Positions 44,087 through 52,625 of a DNA stretch of 64,000 nucleotides are shown one piece after another. Made by a program: the position numbers and the translations under genes. Source of the DNA: Aestuariibacter sp. GS-14 (GTDB taxonomy: Bacteria; Pseudomonadota; Gammaproteobacteria; Enterobacterales; Alteromonadaceae); contig NZ_VHIP01000005.1 of NCBI RefSeq assembly GCF_006494365.1, positions 248,001 through 312,000 on the forward strand, given 5' to 3'. Within the stretch, counting starts at the first letter, position 1, and every line of letters starts with the position of its first letter. A model generated the notes under the pieces. That model searched no databases. It saw nothing but the letters and a program-made list of their open reading frames with translations, and was not told the origin of the DNA.

Positions 44087-46795
44087 TTAGTGAGGTGTGA
44101 TTGCAATTGCAGATACGTTTGGTTCACCTGTCAGTGCAATAAAATCGATAGCCATCACGCCTTCTTTTACTATCACTGTTGCTTCCCTGACATGGGCGTT
44201 CAAGCCATCGTTTGCCGCATCGTCTGCACCCAAATTTGCCAGTACAAGTTCATCATTCGCCACTACATTGAAATCGACAGGGGCTTCGTTATTGTTTACA
44301 ACATAATAAATAGCAACACGGTAGCTGCCGTTATCCAGTGGCAAACGATAACCAAACTCGCCTTTTCGGTAAGTAGCAAACAAATCTCTATCTTCAGTGC
44401 CATGAATGTCAGCCAGCACTGGCGGACGCCCCCATCCGCCAGGCTTGTCATAGGAAGCGGCCTGACCGCCTGTAAAGAAATTGTCTGACCCAAAGTAGTT
44501 ATTCTGCGTTGTAGCAGCCATTTGCGCTCCCGCGTCAATAAAGTACGCGTTGTGCTGCGAAGTATTGAGCTGCCATATTATCGAATCAGAAACCAGTTCC
44601 TTGCCGTCGATGTCGAGTCCTACTGCTGTTACGCTGTTTTCGCCCTCAGCTAAGCGAATACTCTCCCAAATACATGTTCGATGAGTGCATTCAGACCGCT
44701 GTCCCACACTCTTACCATTGAGATTTAATTCTACCAACGGCGCATTGGAGAAAACTTTGATATCAGCAACCTGATAAGCGCGGTCTTTATAGCGGCGAGA
44801 CGTAATGTGCACCATGGGTGTATCCGTCCAGTTGGCCTGATAGAAAAAATACGCGTCTTTTTTAATTGCGCGGTCGTAAGTGACTAACCCTTTGGTGTTT
44901 ATGTCTTGTGAGTCACCTTCGCGCCGGGTCGTAGTGGCAAAGTCAAACGCATTCCAAATCCAGCTGGCCCACACGTAAGGGCGTTGGCTGATGGCCTGCC
45001 AATTCACTTCATGTACATAGGTCATGTACTCTTCTGGTTGATTACGTCCCGTTGCTGCCACTGGGCCACCCAGTACGTTATCAGTATGAAACGTGGGTGC
45101 ACCACCCGCGCCGTACTCAGTTACAGCATAGGGTTGCCCAGGATACTGTTTATGTAGGTCATCAAGATGTGGCCCCAAATCATTCGCATTACCGTAGTAC
45201 CATCCAAAATAGCGGTTCGCACCCGTTGTTTGTGTGATGGCTGACGTGTCTGGCACATTGGCGCGCTGCCAGGTAGCCACATTGGCACAACAGTTAGCCA
45301 GCGTCGACGGGCGGCTGGCATCAAGTAATTCAACTTCTGAGGCCAGTCGCTTTAACAGCGGTACGGGATCAGGGTTTGAGCCTGGAGCACTTTGCACAAA
45401 CATAGGTACTACGGCACCAAAATCGACTTCGTTCGCAATTCCCCACACGGCTACTGACGGGTGATTAAAGTTTTGCTTCACCATTTCAATAAGTTGCAGG
45501 CTTGCATTGTCGGCTATCGCCTTATTCACTTCTTCGTGTTGTTCGCCATAGCGCCACGCCGACACCAGCGGAATTTCATCCCATAACAATAAGCCCAAAC
45601 GATTAGCAATGTTATGAACCGGCTGCCCGTGAGGATAGTGCGCCAGACGAATAGTGTTCGCCCCCATCTGGGCCATGATCGCCACATCATCCTCTATATC
45701 CTGTTCGCTTACCGCCCAACCACGACCTTCTCTGTCCTGATGATACGCTACCCCTTGCAAATGCAGCGGCTTACCATTTAATAACACGCCATCCTCTGCT
45801 GTGATGGCAATCGTGCGGATGCCGTAGTCCTGTCTAACCTTGTCGAGTACAGTGCCGTTTGGTTCCTTTATTACTACTTCTAACTGGTAAAGGTAAGGAT
45901 CATCTGTGCCTTGCCACAGTCTGGGTTGTTGCACGTCCAGCACTTGATTCAGCTCAGCGGTATTGCTATTCGATACAGTGATGACTTGGGAGGTTGTCGC
46001 AGTAAGTTCACCACTGGCGTTCAGTAAGTTAACTTCAACCTCTACCGCAGACTCCGAAAGCGAGTGACTCGTTACGCGGCTATTTACGTCAATGCGCGCC
46101 GCTTTATCGTTTGCCAAGACGGTTGTTGCATATACGCCAGAGCCGCCAAAGTCCTGCATATCAATGTGAACATCATTGGTAGAAATGAGTCTGACCGGCC
46201 GGTAAATACCACCGTGCACAAAGAAATCGCCAGCAATCGGCAGTGTATCTGCGGTATTGGACTCTGCTGTAGGTTTACTGTTGTCTACCCGCACCACTAA
46301 TATATTCGGTGCGTTATAGGTTACCGCATCGGTTGCATTCAACCGAAACCGGTTAAAACTACCGCGGTGTTCGCCAAGATACTGGCCGTTTAACCAGACT
46401 TCTGCTACCCGGCTAACGGCGTCAAATTCCAGCCAGTGGTGTTTACCCTGATTGGCAGCGTCCAGTGAAAACGCCGTTCTGTATATACCGACGCCTTGTT
46501 CAACATTGATATTTTGTTGGGTATGAATATGCGGGCTGGCGCTATCCAGGTAATACCCCACCCGATTCCAGCTGTGTGGAACAGACACCTGCTGCCACTG
46601 TGAGGCGTCAAAGCCCGGTGCATAGATATCGGCAGGAAGGTCAGCAGAAAATTGAAAGCGCCACGGTTGGTCCAGTGCGACTTCATTTCTCACGGAGTGG
46701 TTACTTACACTCCCTGACACCACATGATTTTCGGTACTGCATCCAAACAGCGCAATAATGGCCAAGCACAAGGTTGCCTTTATACGTTCTCTCAT
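44087..46795 (-). CDS. GH2 glycosidase lipoprotein with C-terminal malectin-like domain
   Basis: A 902-residue surface or periplasmic enzyme. The signal MRERIKATLCLAIIALFGCS has a lipobox-like ALFGC. GH2 domains follow: jelly roll (LDQPWRFQFSADLP, GVGIYRTAF), immunoglobulin-like, and TIM barrel (KPLHLQGVAYHQDREGRG, NTIRLAHYPHG). The acid/base is in WGIANEVDF, the nucleophile in AVTEYGAGGAP. ASWIWNAFDFATTTRREGD and INTKGLVTYDR resemble GH2 beta-galactosidases and also hold N-x-K. A bacterial Ig-like domain and a 120-residue malectin-like domain (YFIDAGAQ..YSYR-like, IDFIALTG) end it. Beta-galactosidase or glucuronidase; cannot separate further. Confidence 0.8.
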   Translation of the reverse strand: MRERIKATLCLAIIALFGCSTENHVVSGSVSNHSVRNEVALDQPWRFQFSADLPADIYAPGFDASQWQQVSVPHSWNRVGYYLDSASPHIHTQQNINVEQGVGIYRTAFSLDAANQGKHHWLEFDAVSRVAEVWLNGQYLGEHRGSFNRFRLNATDAVTYNAPNILVVRVDNSKPTAESNTADTLPIAGDFFVHGGIYRPVRLISTNDVHIDMQDFGGSGVYATTVLANDKAARIDVNSRVTSHSLSESAVEVEVNLLNASGELTATTSQVITVSNSNTAELNQVLDVQQPRLWQGTDDPYLYQLEVVIKEPNGTVLDKVRQDYGIRTIAITAEDGVLLNGKPLHLQGVAYHQDREGRGWAVSEQDIEDDVAIMAQMGANTIRLAHYPHGQPVHNIANRLGLLLWDEIPLVSAWRYGEQHEEVNKAIADNASLQLIEMVKQNFNHPSVAVWGIANEVDFGAVVPMFVQSAPGSNPDPVPLLKRLASEVELLDASRPSTLANCCANVATWQRANVPDTSAITQTTGANRYFGWYYGNANDLGPHLDDLHKQYPGQPYAVTEYGAGGAPTFHTDNVLGGPVAATGRNQPEEYMTYVHEVNWQAISQRPYVWASWIWNAFDFATTTRREGDSQDINTKGLVTYDRAIKKDAYFFYQANWTDTPMVHITSRRYKDRAYQVADIKVFSNAPLVELNLNGKSVGQRSECTHRTCIWESIRLAEGENSVTAVGLDIDGKELVSDSIIWQLNTSQHNAYFIDAGAQMAATTQNNYFGSDNFFTGGQAASYDKPGGWGRPPVLADIHGTEDRDLFATYRKGEFGYRLPLDNGSYRVAIYYVVNNNEAPVDFNVVANDELVLANLGADDAANDGLNAHVREATVIVKEGVMAIDFIALTGEPNVSAIAITPH

Positions 46796-46810
46796 TTATC
46801 CCCCGAGCAC

Positions 46811-46846
46811 AAAAAACAATGCAGCAGTTATAGTAAACTGCTGCAT
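46811..46846 (-). terminator. Intrinsic terminator of the TonB receptor
   Basis: Minus strand: stem ATGCAGCAGTT / AACTGCTGCAT (11 bp) with a 6-base loop, followed by TGTTTTTT. It lies 18 bp after the receptor stop and 23 bp before the GH2 start, so it may also limit read-through into the GH2 gene. Confidence 0.85.
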
Positions 46847-46864
46847 GAACACGAATTGATTCGA

Positions 46865-49150
46865 TTAAAACTGGTAAGACACATTCACGCCAACATAACG
46901 AAGTGCGCCACGCGACCAGCGTTTTGATAATGCCGTTTCACCCTGAAAGCGTTCTTCAAAGTTGCTGTATCCCATAGAGTAATGTTCATCGAACAAGTTA
47001 TTGGCAAATACCGTTATTTTGTATTTATCCTGATTATCAACAATACCGAACCCCAGATTGCCTATGCCATAGGCGTCTTGCTTATTCAACGGATCGCCAT
47101 ATAAGTCGAAGCTTACATCGTCCTGCCATTGGTAGTTAGCTTGTGCAAACCAACTAAAGTCAAAGCTATCGGCTGGCTGTTCCCAATACATCGCCAGATT
47201 GTATTTTAAGTCAGGCGAGTTATTCAGATCGTTGCCGGAAAGGTCCTGAACATTCAGGCCGCCCGGGCCAGCACCAACCATACAACCCGTGTCTTCAGTT
47301 TGCCCACCGTAACACGGCGCATTTACGAATGATTCAATGGTGGCACGCGTATAAGCAACCGACGCATCAATACGCAACGCATCGGTAGCCTGATACGAAA
47401 ACTCAGCCTCGATACCCTTTGTTTGCAGCTCGCCTACGTTGTTCAGCGCAAAGATTGGCGTGCCATTTTCGTCTGTGCGTGCACCTTGCGCCTGGTAATC
47501 ATCGAAATTCGTTAAAAATGCCACAATGTCGTAGCTGAAATTTCTTGAGTCGGTGAAGCCTTTGATGCCGATTTCATAAGACACCGAAGTTTCCTCGCCC
47601 ACAGGCGAGTCAGCATCATATTGCGTAAAACCAGATGCAACATCATAGGCCTGACCTTTATACCCGGTACTTACCGCGCCATAAACCATAGTGCCGTTCT
47701 GAAGAAAATGACGCAGCGACACCTTACCAGTAACGGCATTTTGCGAATCATCCCCCTGATACCGCACCGGTTCAGTGGGATTTAGCGCAAATCCGTTACC
47801 GTAGTAGTCGGTAAAATCAACGCTGATTTTTTCGTGATTTAAGCGCAGCCCTACATCAATGAAGGTGTCGGAGGCAATTTCTACAGAGCCTTGTCCAAAC
47901 AGCGCGGTACTCGTAGATTCTGCTTCAGCTTCCCATTTGTTTAGCACAAACAGCAATGGCTTTCTGTCGAAATCACGGAACACAGACTGATCGCTGTAAA
48001 ACAATCCTAAAATGAATTCCAGGCTTTCAGACGGCGTGCCGGTAAGACGAATTTCCTGAGTAAAGGCTTCAGCGTCAATATACGCATCCTGCACTACCTG
48101 TGGCCCGCCGAGTCCCAACGGGTCAAATCTGCCCAGTAAAAATGGTGGGAATGCCTCTTCCAGTGGTACATCGGTCAGGTCTTCATCTGATACCGATACC
48201 TGCTCAAACTGTTGGAAACTCGACACTGAAGTGAGAACAAGACTATCGCTGAGTAAGTAATTAAACTTTGCCACCGCCAGTGTTTGGTCGGTTTCATATT
48301 CGTTGTCGGTATCTCTGCGTACCGTCAGGTTGTCTTCCGACGCAATTTCGCCTTCTCCAGCGACACCATTTCCGGTTTCCACCCACACTGGCACATTGCT
48401 GCCCGTTTGGTGGGACACATCATAAATAAGCGTTGCGTCCAGGTTGTCACTGGCATACCACTGGAGTTTTCCGCGCACGCCATAACTTTCTTCGCCATTG
48501 AGTTTGCTACCCGTGGTTAGATTAGTAATATAGCCTTCGCGATCCTTGTAGTACCCATTAATACGGTAGTTCACATCGTCAGACATAGGGCCAGATAGCA
48601 TAATTTGACCCTTGCGTTCATTGTCGCTTGTAGCACCAAGTTCAATTCGCCCTTCAAAATCTGACGACGCCGCTTTTGTAAGCACGTTAACAACACCTGC
48701 TGAGGCATTCTTACCGAACAGCGTTCCCTGTGGGCCACGCAATACTTCAACCTGCTGAATATCAGACAGATTGTTAAACGCTTGAGCAGCCATCATTAAG
48801 GGCACTTCATCCACCACTACCGCAACACTGGATTCAACGGCAATACTGTAAGCGGCCGTCCCCACCCCCCGCATGCGAATGGTGTTTACCTGAGGTTCCC
48901 CACCGTGCTCTACGGTAAGTGACGGGGAAACACGGGTAACGTCATCGAAGTTCTTAACGTCTAATCGCTCCAACGCGTTTTCGCCCAGCACGGAAACCGC
49001 AACGGGGATATCCTGCTGTGCCTGAGCACGCTTTTGGGCCTTTACTTCAATTACTTCAAGCTCCTGAGCCGATACCTGGCCTGCAGAAGCAATCCCGGCT
49101 GCAATCGATATGGCTAAAAGCGTTAATTTATTTTTGTGTAGGGTCATCAT
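46865..49150 (-). CDS. TonB-dependent receptor, carbohydrate locus
   Basis: A 761-residue outer-membrane receptor. The signal peptide MMTLHKNKLTLLAISIAAGI..VSAQ is followed by ELEVIEVKAQKR (TonB box region), the plug with DIPVAVSVLGENALERLD, TIRMRGVGTAAYSIAVESSV and IQQVEVLRGPQGTLFGKNASAG, and a barrel with C-terminal VGVNVSYQF. The plug is of the broad type used for carbohydrates, vitamins or iron chelates. The ATG at 49150 (or 49147) is preferred to the open frame at 49213. An exact operator motif lies 65 bp upstream, which places it in the uronate regulon; the substrate is therefore inferred to be a uronate oligomer. Confidence 0.87.
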   Translation of the reverse strand: MMTLHKNKLTLLAISIAAGIASAGQVSAQELEVIEVKAQKRAQAQQDIPVAVSVLGENALERLDVKNFDDVTRVSPSLTVEHGGEPQVNTIRMRGVGTAAYSIAVESSVAVVVDEVPLMMAAQAFNNLSDIQQVEVLRGPQGTLFGKNASAGVVNVLTKAASSDFEGRIELGATSDNERKGQIMLSGPMSDDVNYRINGYYKDREGYITNLTTGSKLNGEESYGVRGKLQWYASDNLDATLIYDVSHQTGSNVPVWVETGNGVAGEGEIASEDNLTVRRDTDNEYETDQTLAVAKFNYLLSDSLVLTSVSSFQQFEQVSVSDEDLTDVPLEEAFPPFLLGRFDPLGLGGPQVVQDAYIDAEAFTQEIRLTGTPSESLEFILGLFYSDQSVFRDFDRKPLLFVLNKWEAEAESTSTALFGQGSVEIASDTFIDVGLRLNHEKISVDFTDYYGNGFALNPTEPVRYQGDDSQNAVTGKVSLRHFLQNGTMVYGAVSTGYKGQAYDVASGFTQYDADSPVGEETSVSYEIGIKGFTDSRNFSYDIVAFLTNFDDYQAQGARTDENGTPIFALNNVGELQTKGIEAEFSYQATDALRIDASVAYTRATIESFVNAPCYGGQTEDTGCMVGAGPGGLNVQDLSGNDLNNSPDLKYNLAMYWEQPADSFDFSWFAQANYQWQDDVSFDLYGDPLNKQDAYGIGNLGFGIVDNQDKYKITVFANNLFDEHYSMGYSNFEERFQGETALSKRWSRGALRYVGVNVSYQF

Positions 49151-49194
49151 AGGTGTTGTCTCACTCAGTACGCTTAAACTGGAATATTGAGCAA

Positions 49195-49227
49195 CTGGCT
49201 TTACCAGCAGCAATTTGGTAAGGCCAA
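49195..49227. promoter_or_regulatory. Tandem uronate-operator motifs before TonB receptor
   Basis: Exact TTGGTAAGGCCAA at 49215-49227 and a degenerate inverted copy CTGGCTTTACCAG at 49195-49207 (three mismatches), 20 bp centre to centre. They lie 45-77 bp upstream of the receptor ATG. Two turns of spacing would allow paired dimer binding. Confidence 0.6.
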
Positions 49228-49482
49228 TATACGTAAATAAAAAATTGGTTCAACGTTCTGTTAACAACTTTTTAAAGTGAACAGCTACGACATGTGAAAA
49301 AATAAATAAAAAACCAACAAAAACAATTGAATAATGATATCTCCAATATTTAGATAGCACCTATCTAAATATGAAATAGTTAAGTTTTGAACCATTTTTT
49401 AAGATAAAAACGTAAATATGTTGATCGTAGCATTGTTATATGCAAGCATTTTGGACTGACCACTATACCAAAAACTCACCAG
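49228..49482. other. AT-rich divergent promoter region before uxuA
   Basis: This non-coding stretch lies between the receptor operators and uxuA. It is strongly AT-rich. A weak half-site-like CCACTATACCAAAA lies at 49470-49483, just before the uxuA ribosome site. I see no other feature in it. Confidence 0.5.
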
Positions 49483-49491
49483 GTGATTATT

Positions 49492-50664
49492 ATGCAGGAA
49501 ACATGGCGCTGGTTCGGACCAACCGACACCATTACTTTACGGCAAATCCGGCAAGCCGGCGCAACCGGGATCGTTACGTCGTTACATGAAATCCCTACCG
49601 GCGAAGTCTGGCCGCTGGCATTGATTCAGTCGCGTAGAGCTGAAATTGAAGCAGCCGGCATGAATTGGTCTGTAGTAGAAAGCGTACCTTTGCATAACGA
49701 TATTAAAACCCGCACGGGCGACTACCTTCGACACATCGACAATTATCAACAAACCCTGCGCAACTTAGGCAAAGCCGGCATTGATACCGTTTGCTACAAC
49801 TTTATGCCGGTGGTGGACTGGACACGCACAAACCTGAGTTATCAGTTACCCAATGCCTCTCAGGCGCTGCGTTTTGAAATGACCGACTTTATTGCCTACG
49901 ACGTGTTTATGCTGCAACGCGACAACGCAGCGCAAGACTACAATCAAACCCAGCTGGATACTGCCAAAGCGCGCTTTGAAGCGCTGTCGCCCACCGAACG
50001 CGAATTGCTAGAGAAGAATATCATTGCAGGCTTACCAGGCGGTGAAGGCTCTTATGACCGCGAGGGCATTCGCAAAGCCATTGCTCAGTTTATTGCACTG
50101 GGTACCGAAGGCTACCGTCAGCATCTGTTCGCCTTTCTGAAAGCGATTATTCCTGTAGCAGAAGAAGCCGGTGTGAAAATGTGTATTCATCCTGATGATC
50201 CACCGTTTTCGCTATTTGGCTTGCCTCGTGTGGTGTCGACTGCCAGCGACGCAAGAGCCATTCTTGAAGCCGTAAAAAGCCCTGCCAATGGCTTAACCTT
50301 ATGTGCGGGATCGTTTGGTGCACGGGCTGACAACGACCTGGTTGATATGGTACGCGCATTTGGCCCCAGTATTTTCTTTGTGCATTTGCGTAATGTGAAG
50401 CGCGAGCCCGATGGTTCGTTTTATGAATCAGACCACCTCGATGGCGACAACGACATGATTGGCCTGATCAACGCCCTGTTGGACGAGGAAACGAACCGGG
50501 GTAAGCGCAATAGTATTCCCATGCGCCCGGACCACGGCCATTTAATGGATGAAGAAATGAATAAGCCCGGCGTACGCCCAGGCTATTCCTATGCTGGCAG
50601 AATGAAATCGCTGGCTGAATTGCGTGGTGTCATTCACGTGCTAGAGCGCCTGCGAGCAAGTTGA
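49492..50664 (+). CDS. uxuA: Mannonate dehydratase UxuA
   Basis: A 390-residue enzyme that dehydrates D-mannonate to 2-keto-3-deoxy-D-gluconate in hexuronate breakdown. The N-terminus QETWRWFGPTDTITLRQI and GATGIVTSLHEIPTGEVW match E. coli UxuA, as do ESVPLHNDIKTRTGDY, YNFMPVVDWTRT, CIHPDDPP (metal ligands) and MRPDHGH. The ATG at 49492 is preferred to a GTG at 49483, since AGGTGA lies 6 bp upstream. UxaC and UxuB, needed to make mannonate from glucuronate, are not in the window. It is convergent with the anti-sigma gene. Confidence 0.96.
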   Translation: MQETWRWFGPTDTITLRQIRQAGATGIVTSLHEIPTGEVWPLALIQSRRAEIEAAGMNWSVVESVPLHNDIKTRTGDYLRHIDNYQQTLRNLGKAGIDTVCYNFMPVVDWTRTNLSYQLPNASQALRFEMTDFIAYDVFMLQRDNAAQDYNQTQLDTAKARFEALSPTERELLEKNIIAGLPGGEGSYDREGIRKAIAQFIALGTEGYRQHLFAFLKAIIPVAEEAGVKMCIHPDDPPFSLFGLPRVVSTASDARAILEAVKSPANGLTLCAGSFGARADNDLVDMVRAFGPSIFFVHLRNVKREPDGSFYESDHLDGDNDMIGLINALLDEETNRGKRNSIPMRPDHGHLMDEEMNKPGVRPGYSYAGRMKSLAELRGVIHVLERLRAS

Positions 50665-50671
50665 CCCTACC

Positions 50672-50745
50672 AAACAGAAGCGAGCGTATTCATTGTACTG
50701 TCTCATCACTTGGCAGAGTTCAGTACAATTAGCTCGCTTCTGTTT
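50672..50745. terminator. Long interrupted hairpin between uxuA and fecR-like gene
   Basis: AAACAGAAGCGAGC (50672-50685) pairs perfectly with GCTCGCTTCTGTTT (50732-50745), and TTGTACTG (50693-50700) with CAGTACAA (50721-50728): 22 bp in two blocks with a small internal bulge. The right arm is coding sequence for the last residues of the anti-sigma factor, and its stop codon lies in the loop. It probably ends both convergent transcripts. Confidence 0.7.
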
Positions 50746-51788
50746 GTATCTTTCGATGCATTTATCCCCATGTTCTTTTCCATAACAGACAATATGTCAT
50801 CCAACTCCTGCATTTTAAATCGGGCGACGATTTTCAAATTTTTCAGCGATTCATCCTTTATCACAAATTGCTTGCCGGTGTAACGTTCCAGTTGCGATAT
50901 TACGTCGGTCAGCGGTTCACCATTAAATGTAATAATGCCTTCCCGCCACGACAGTGACATAGCCATCTGCACCTCATCCATTTGCGACTTCATCACCGCT
51001 GTTGGCAAGTGCGTATCAACCCTAATTTGCAGTCTTTCTCCTTTTACAACCTGAACGGTTTGCTCGCTATTTACCGATGAGTGGGTGATGTCAGTGTCTG
51101 ATCCAGGAAACGACGTCGCAACAGCAGCTTTTACTTTTCCATCGGTTACAATCAGTTCGACATCTGACTCATGCATTGCCACATTAAACGCCGTACCCAC
51201 CGCTTCAAACCGTTGATTCCCTGCATTCACAAACAGTGGCCGACTCGGGTTGTGCTTAACTTCGATGTGTAATTCGCCTCTTGTAAGCACAATCTCCCGG
51301 CTTTGTGCGGTATACCGCACTAACACAGACGAATTTGAGTTTAATGTAAGCACTGAACCGTCCTGGAGCTGCTTTTTTACAGACGTGGCTATTGGCGCGT
51401 CAACCTGCAGAGAATAAAGGTAAGGTGATGCGTCAGTGACTTCGGTGTCAGAAAGATAGGAGACCCCAATATATCCCAGGGGCAACATTACTAAACAAAA
51501 CAGTACCGCTGAAGCCAGTGCTGACCAGCTATGAAATCGAACTCCGCCCTTGCGCCGCTGTAGTGGAAAGACTTCTGCCAACGACGATAAAACCTCGGCT
51601 TCATCCAGTGTATGGCGCATTTGCTCAAATACGTCTGCGTGTCTGCCTGAACGACTTTTCCACTGCTCAAATTCTGCCAACTGAGCCTGCGTGAGACCGT
51701 CATCCATTTTAACTAACCAGGCAGCAGCTTCCTGCATAATGGTCTCATTAGCGTACAGGTTAACCACGTTACTATCGTTACTTTCCAC
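50706..51788 (-). CDS. FecR-like anti-sigma factor
   Basis: A 360-residue inner-membrane signal transducer. The N-terminal cytoplasmic part (AAAWLVKMDDGLTQAQLAEFEQWKSRSG is a DUF4880-type segment; residues 1-85) holds the sigma factor. One helix (ALASAVLFCLVMLPLGYIGV) crosses the membrane. The periplasmic FecR domain has SVLTLNSNSSVLVRY and RGELHIEVKHNPSRPLFVN, then a C-terminal domain (PLTDVISQLERYTGKQFVI) that contacts the STN domain of a receptor. It overlaps the sigma factor gene by 11 bp. Its partner is expected to be the divergent STN receptor at 52626. Confidence 0.88.
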   Translation of the reverse strand: MESNDSNVVNLYANETIMQEAAAWLVKMDDGLTQAQLAEFEQWKSRSGRHADVFEQMRHTLDEAEVLSSLAEVFPLQRRKGGVRFHSWSALASAVLFCLVMLPLGYIGVSYLSDTEVTDASPYLYSLQVDAPIATSVKKQLQDGSVLTLNSNSSVLVRYTAQSREIVLTRGELHIEVKHNPSRPLFVNAGNQRFEAVGTAFNVAMHESDVELIVTDGKVKAAVATSFPGSDTDITHSSVNSEQTVQVVKGERLQIRVDTHLPTAVMKSQMDEVQMAMSLSWREGIITFNGEPLTDVISQLERYTGKQFVIKDESLKNLKIVARFKMQELDDILSVMEKNMGINASKDTNRSELIVLNSAK

Positions 51789-52338
51789 TGGATTTACCTT
51801 TTTCTCTGCTGACGTCCTGGCATTTACCCACCTCTGTGCGCTGCTGTTCTACCGATTGATAAAATTTTACGTATGCTCTTTGCAACTGCACTTCAACCGT
51901 GCGAGTACTGATACCCAGTTCAGTAGCGATTTCTCGCGCTTTCAAACCATAGACTTTCTTTAACACAAAAATCTTCCGGCACTGAGGAGGCAATTGCTTA
52001 ACTGATTCGCAGAAATGCAGAAACTGTTGCTGTGCTTTAACGCCGTGGTAAGTCGTATCGCCCGACGCAAAATGCGCATCATCAGTTTCTTCCACCGATT
52101 GCATACGGCTAACATGTGGTTTACGCAGATAATCAAGTGCAAGGTTTTTAGCTACGGTAAACACAAAGCCGTCAGTAACGGGCGATGAAGCTTGCTCCTG
52201 ATGGCTTTGCCACACTTTAACGTAAGCGTCCTGCACAATATCTTCCACGTCATCCGCAGACACAAATTGCGATAAAAATACCTTTAGCTTTACTCGCAAT
52301 CGTTGCAGTTGCAGTAAAACCTTATTGTTATCATTCAT
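51778..52338 (-). CDS. FecI-type ECF sigma factor
   Basis: A 186-residue ECF sigma factor. Region 2 is LRVKLKVFLSQFVSADDVED then IVQDAYVKVWQSHQ with FTVAKNLALDYLRK. Region 4 is FCESVKQLPPQCRKIFVLKK and GLKAREIATELGISTRTVEV, the latter the -35 reading helix. The ATG is at 52338. The gene is divergent from the STN receptor and overlaps the anti-sigma gene, as in Fec-type signalling: ligand in the receptor frees the sigma factor, which then drives the receptor gene. Confidence 0.9.
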   Translation of the reverse strand: MNDNNKVLLQLQRLRVKLKVFLSQFVSADDVEDIVQDAYVKVWQSHQEQASSPVTDGFVFTVAKNLALDYLRKPHVSRMQSVEETDDAHFASGDTTYHGVKAQQQFLHFCESVKQLPPQCRKIFVLKKVYGLKAREIATELGISTRTVEVQLQRAYVKFYQSVEQQRTEVGKCQDVSREKGKSSGK

Positions 52339-52625
52339 AGGTTCGGTACAGAGTTTTTTTACGTTAACGTTTTAAGTTTAGAAAAATACTTACTCGTTGA
52401 TGTAAAAAATTAAAAAAATCTACACCCACACGCATTTTGTTACCAGAACGTTAACAGTTCTTGATTTACGTGCCATTTACGGCAAACATACCCCAGAAGG
52501 ACTTACCCTTGTGATTAATTTTGATTATTTATGAACAATATGAAATTAAAGCAAAACACTGATAAATAATAAAATTAAGATATTTAAATCAAAATAAAAG
52601 TAATAAAAAATTAAAAATTTGTAAA

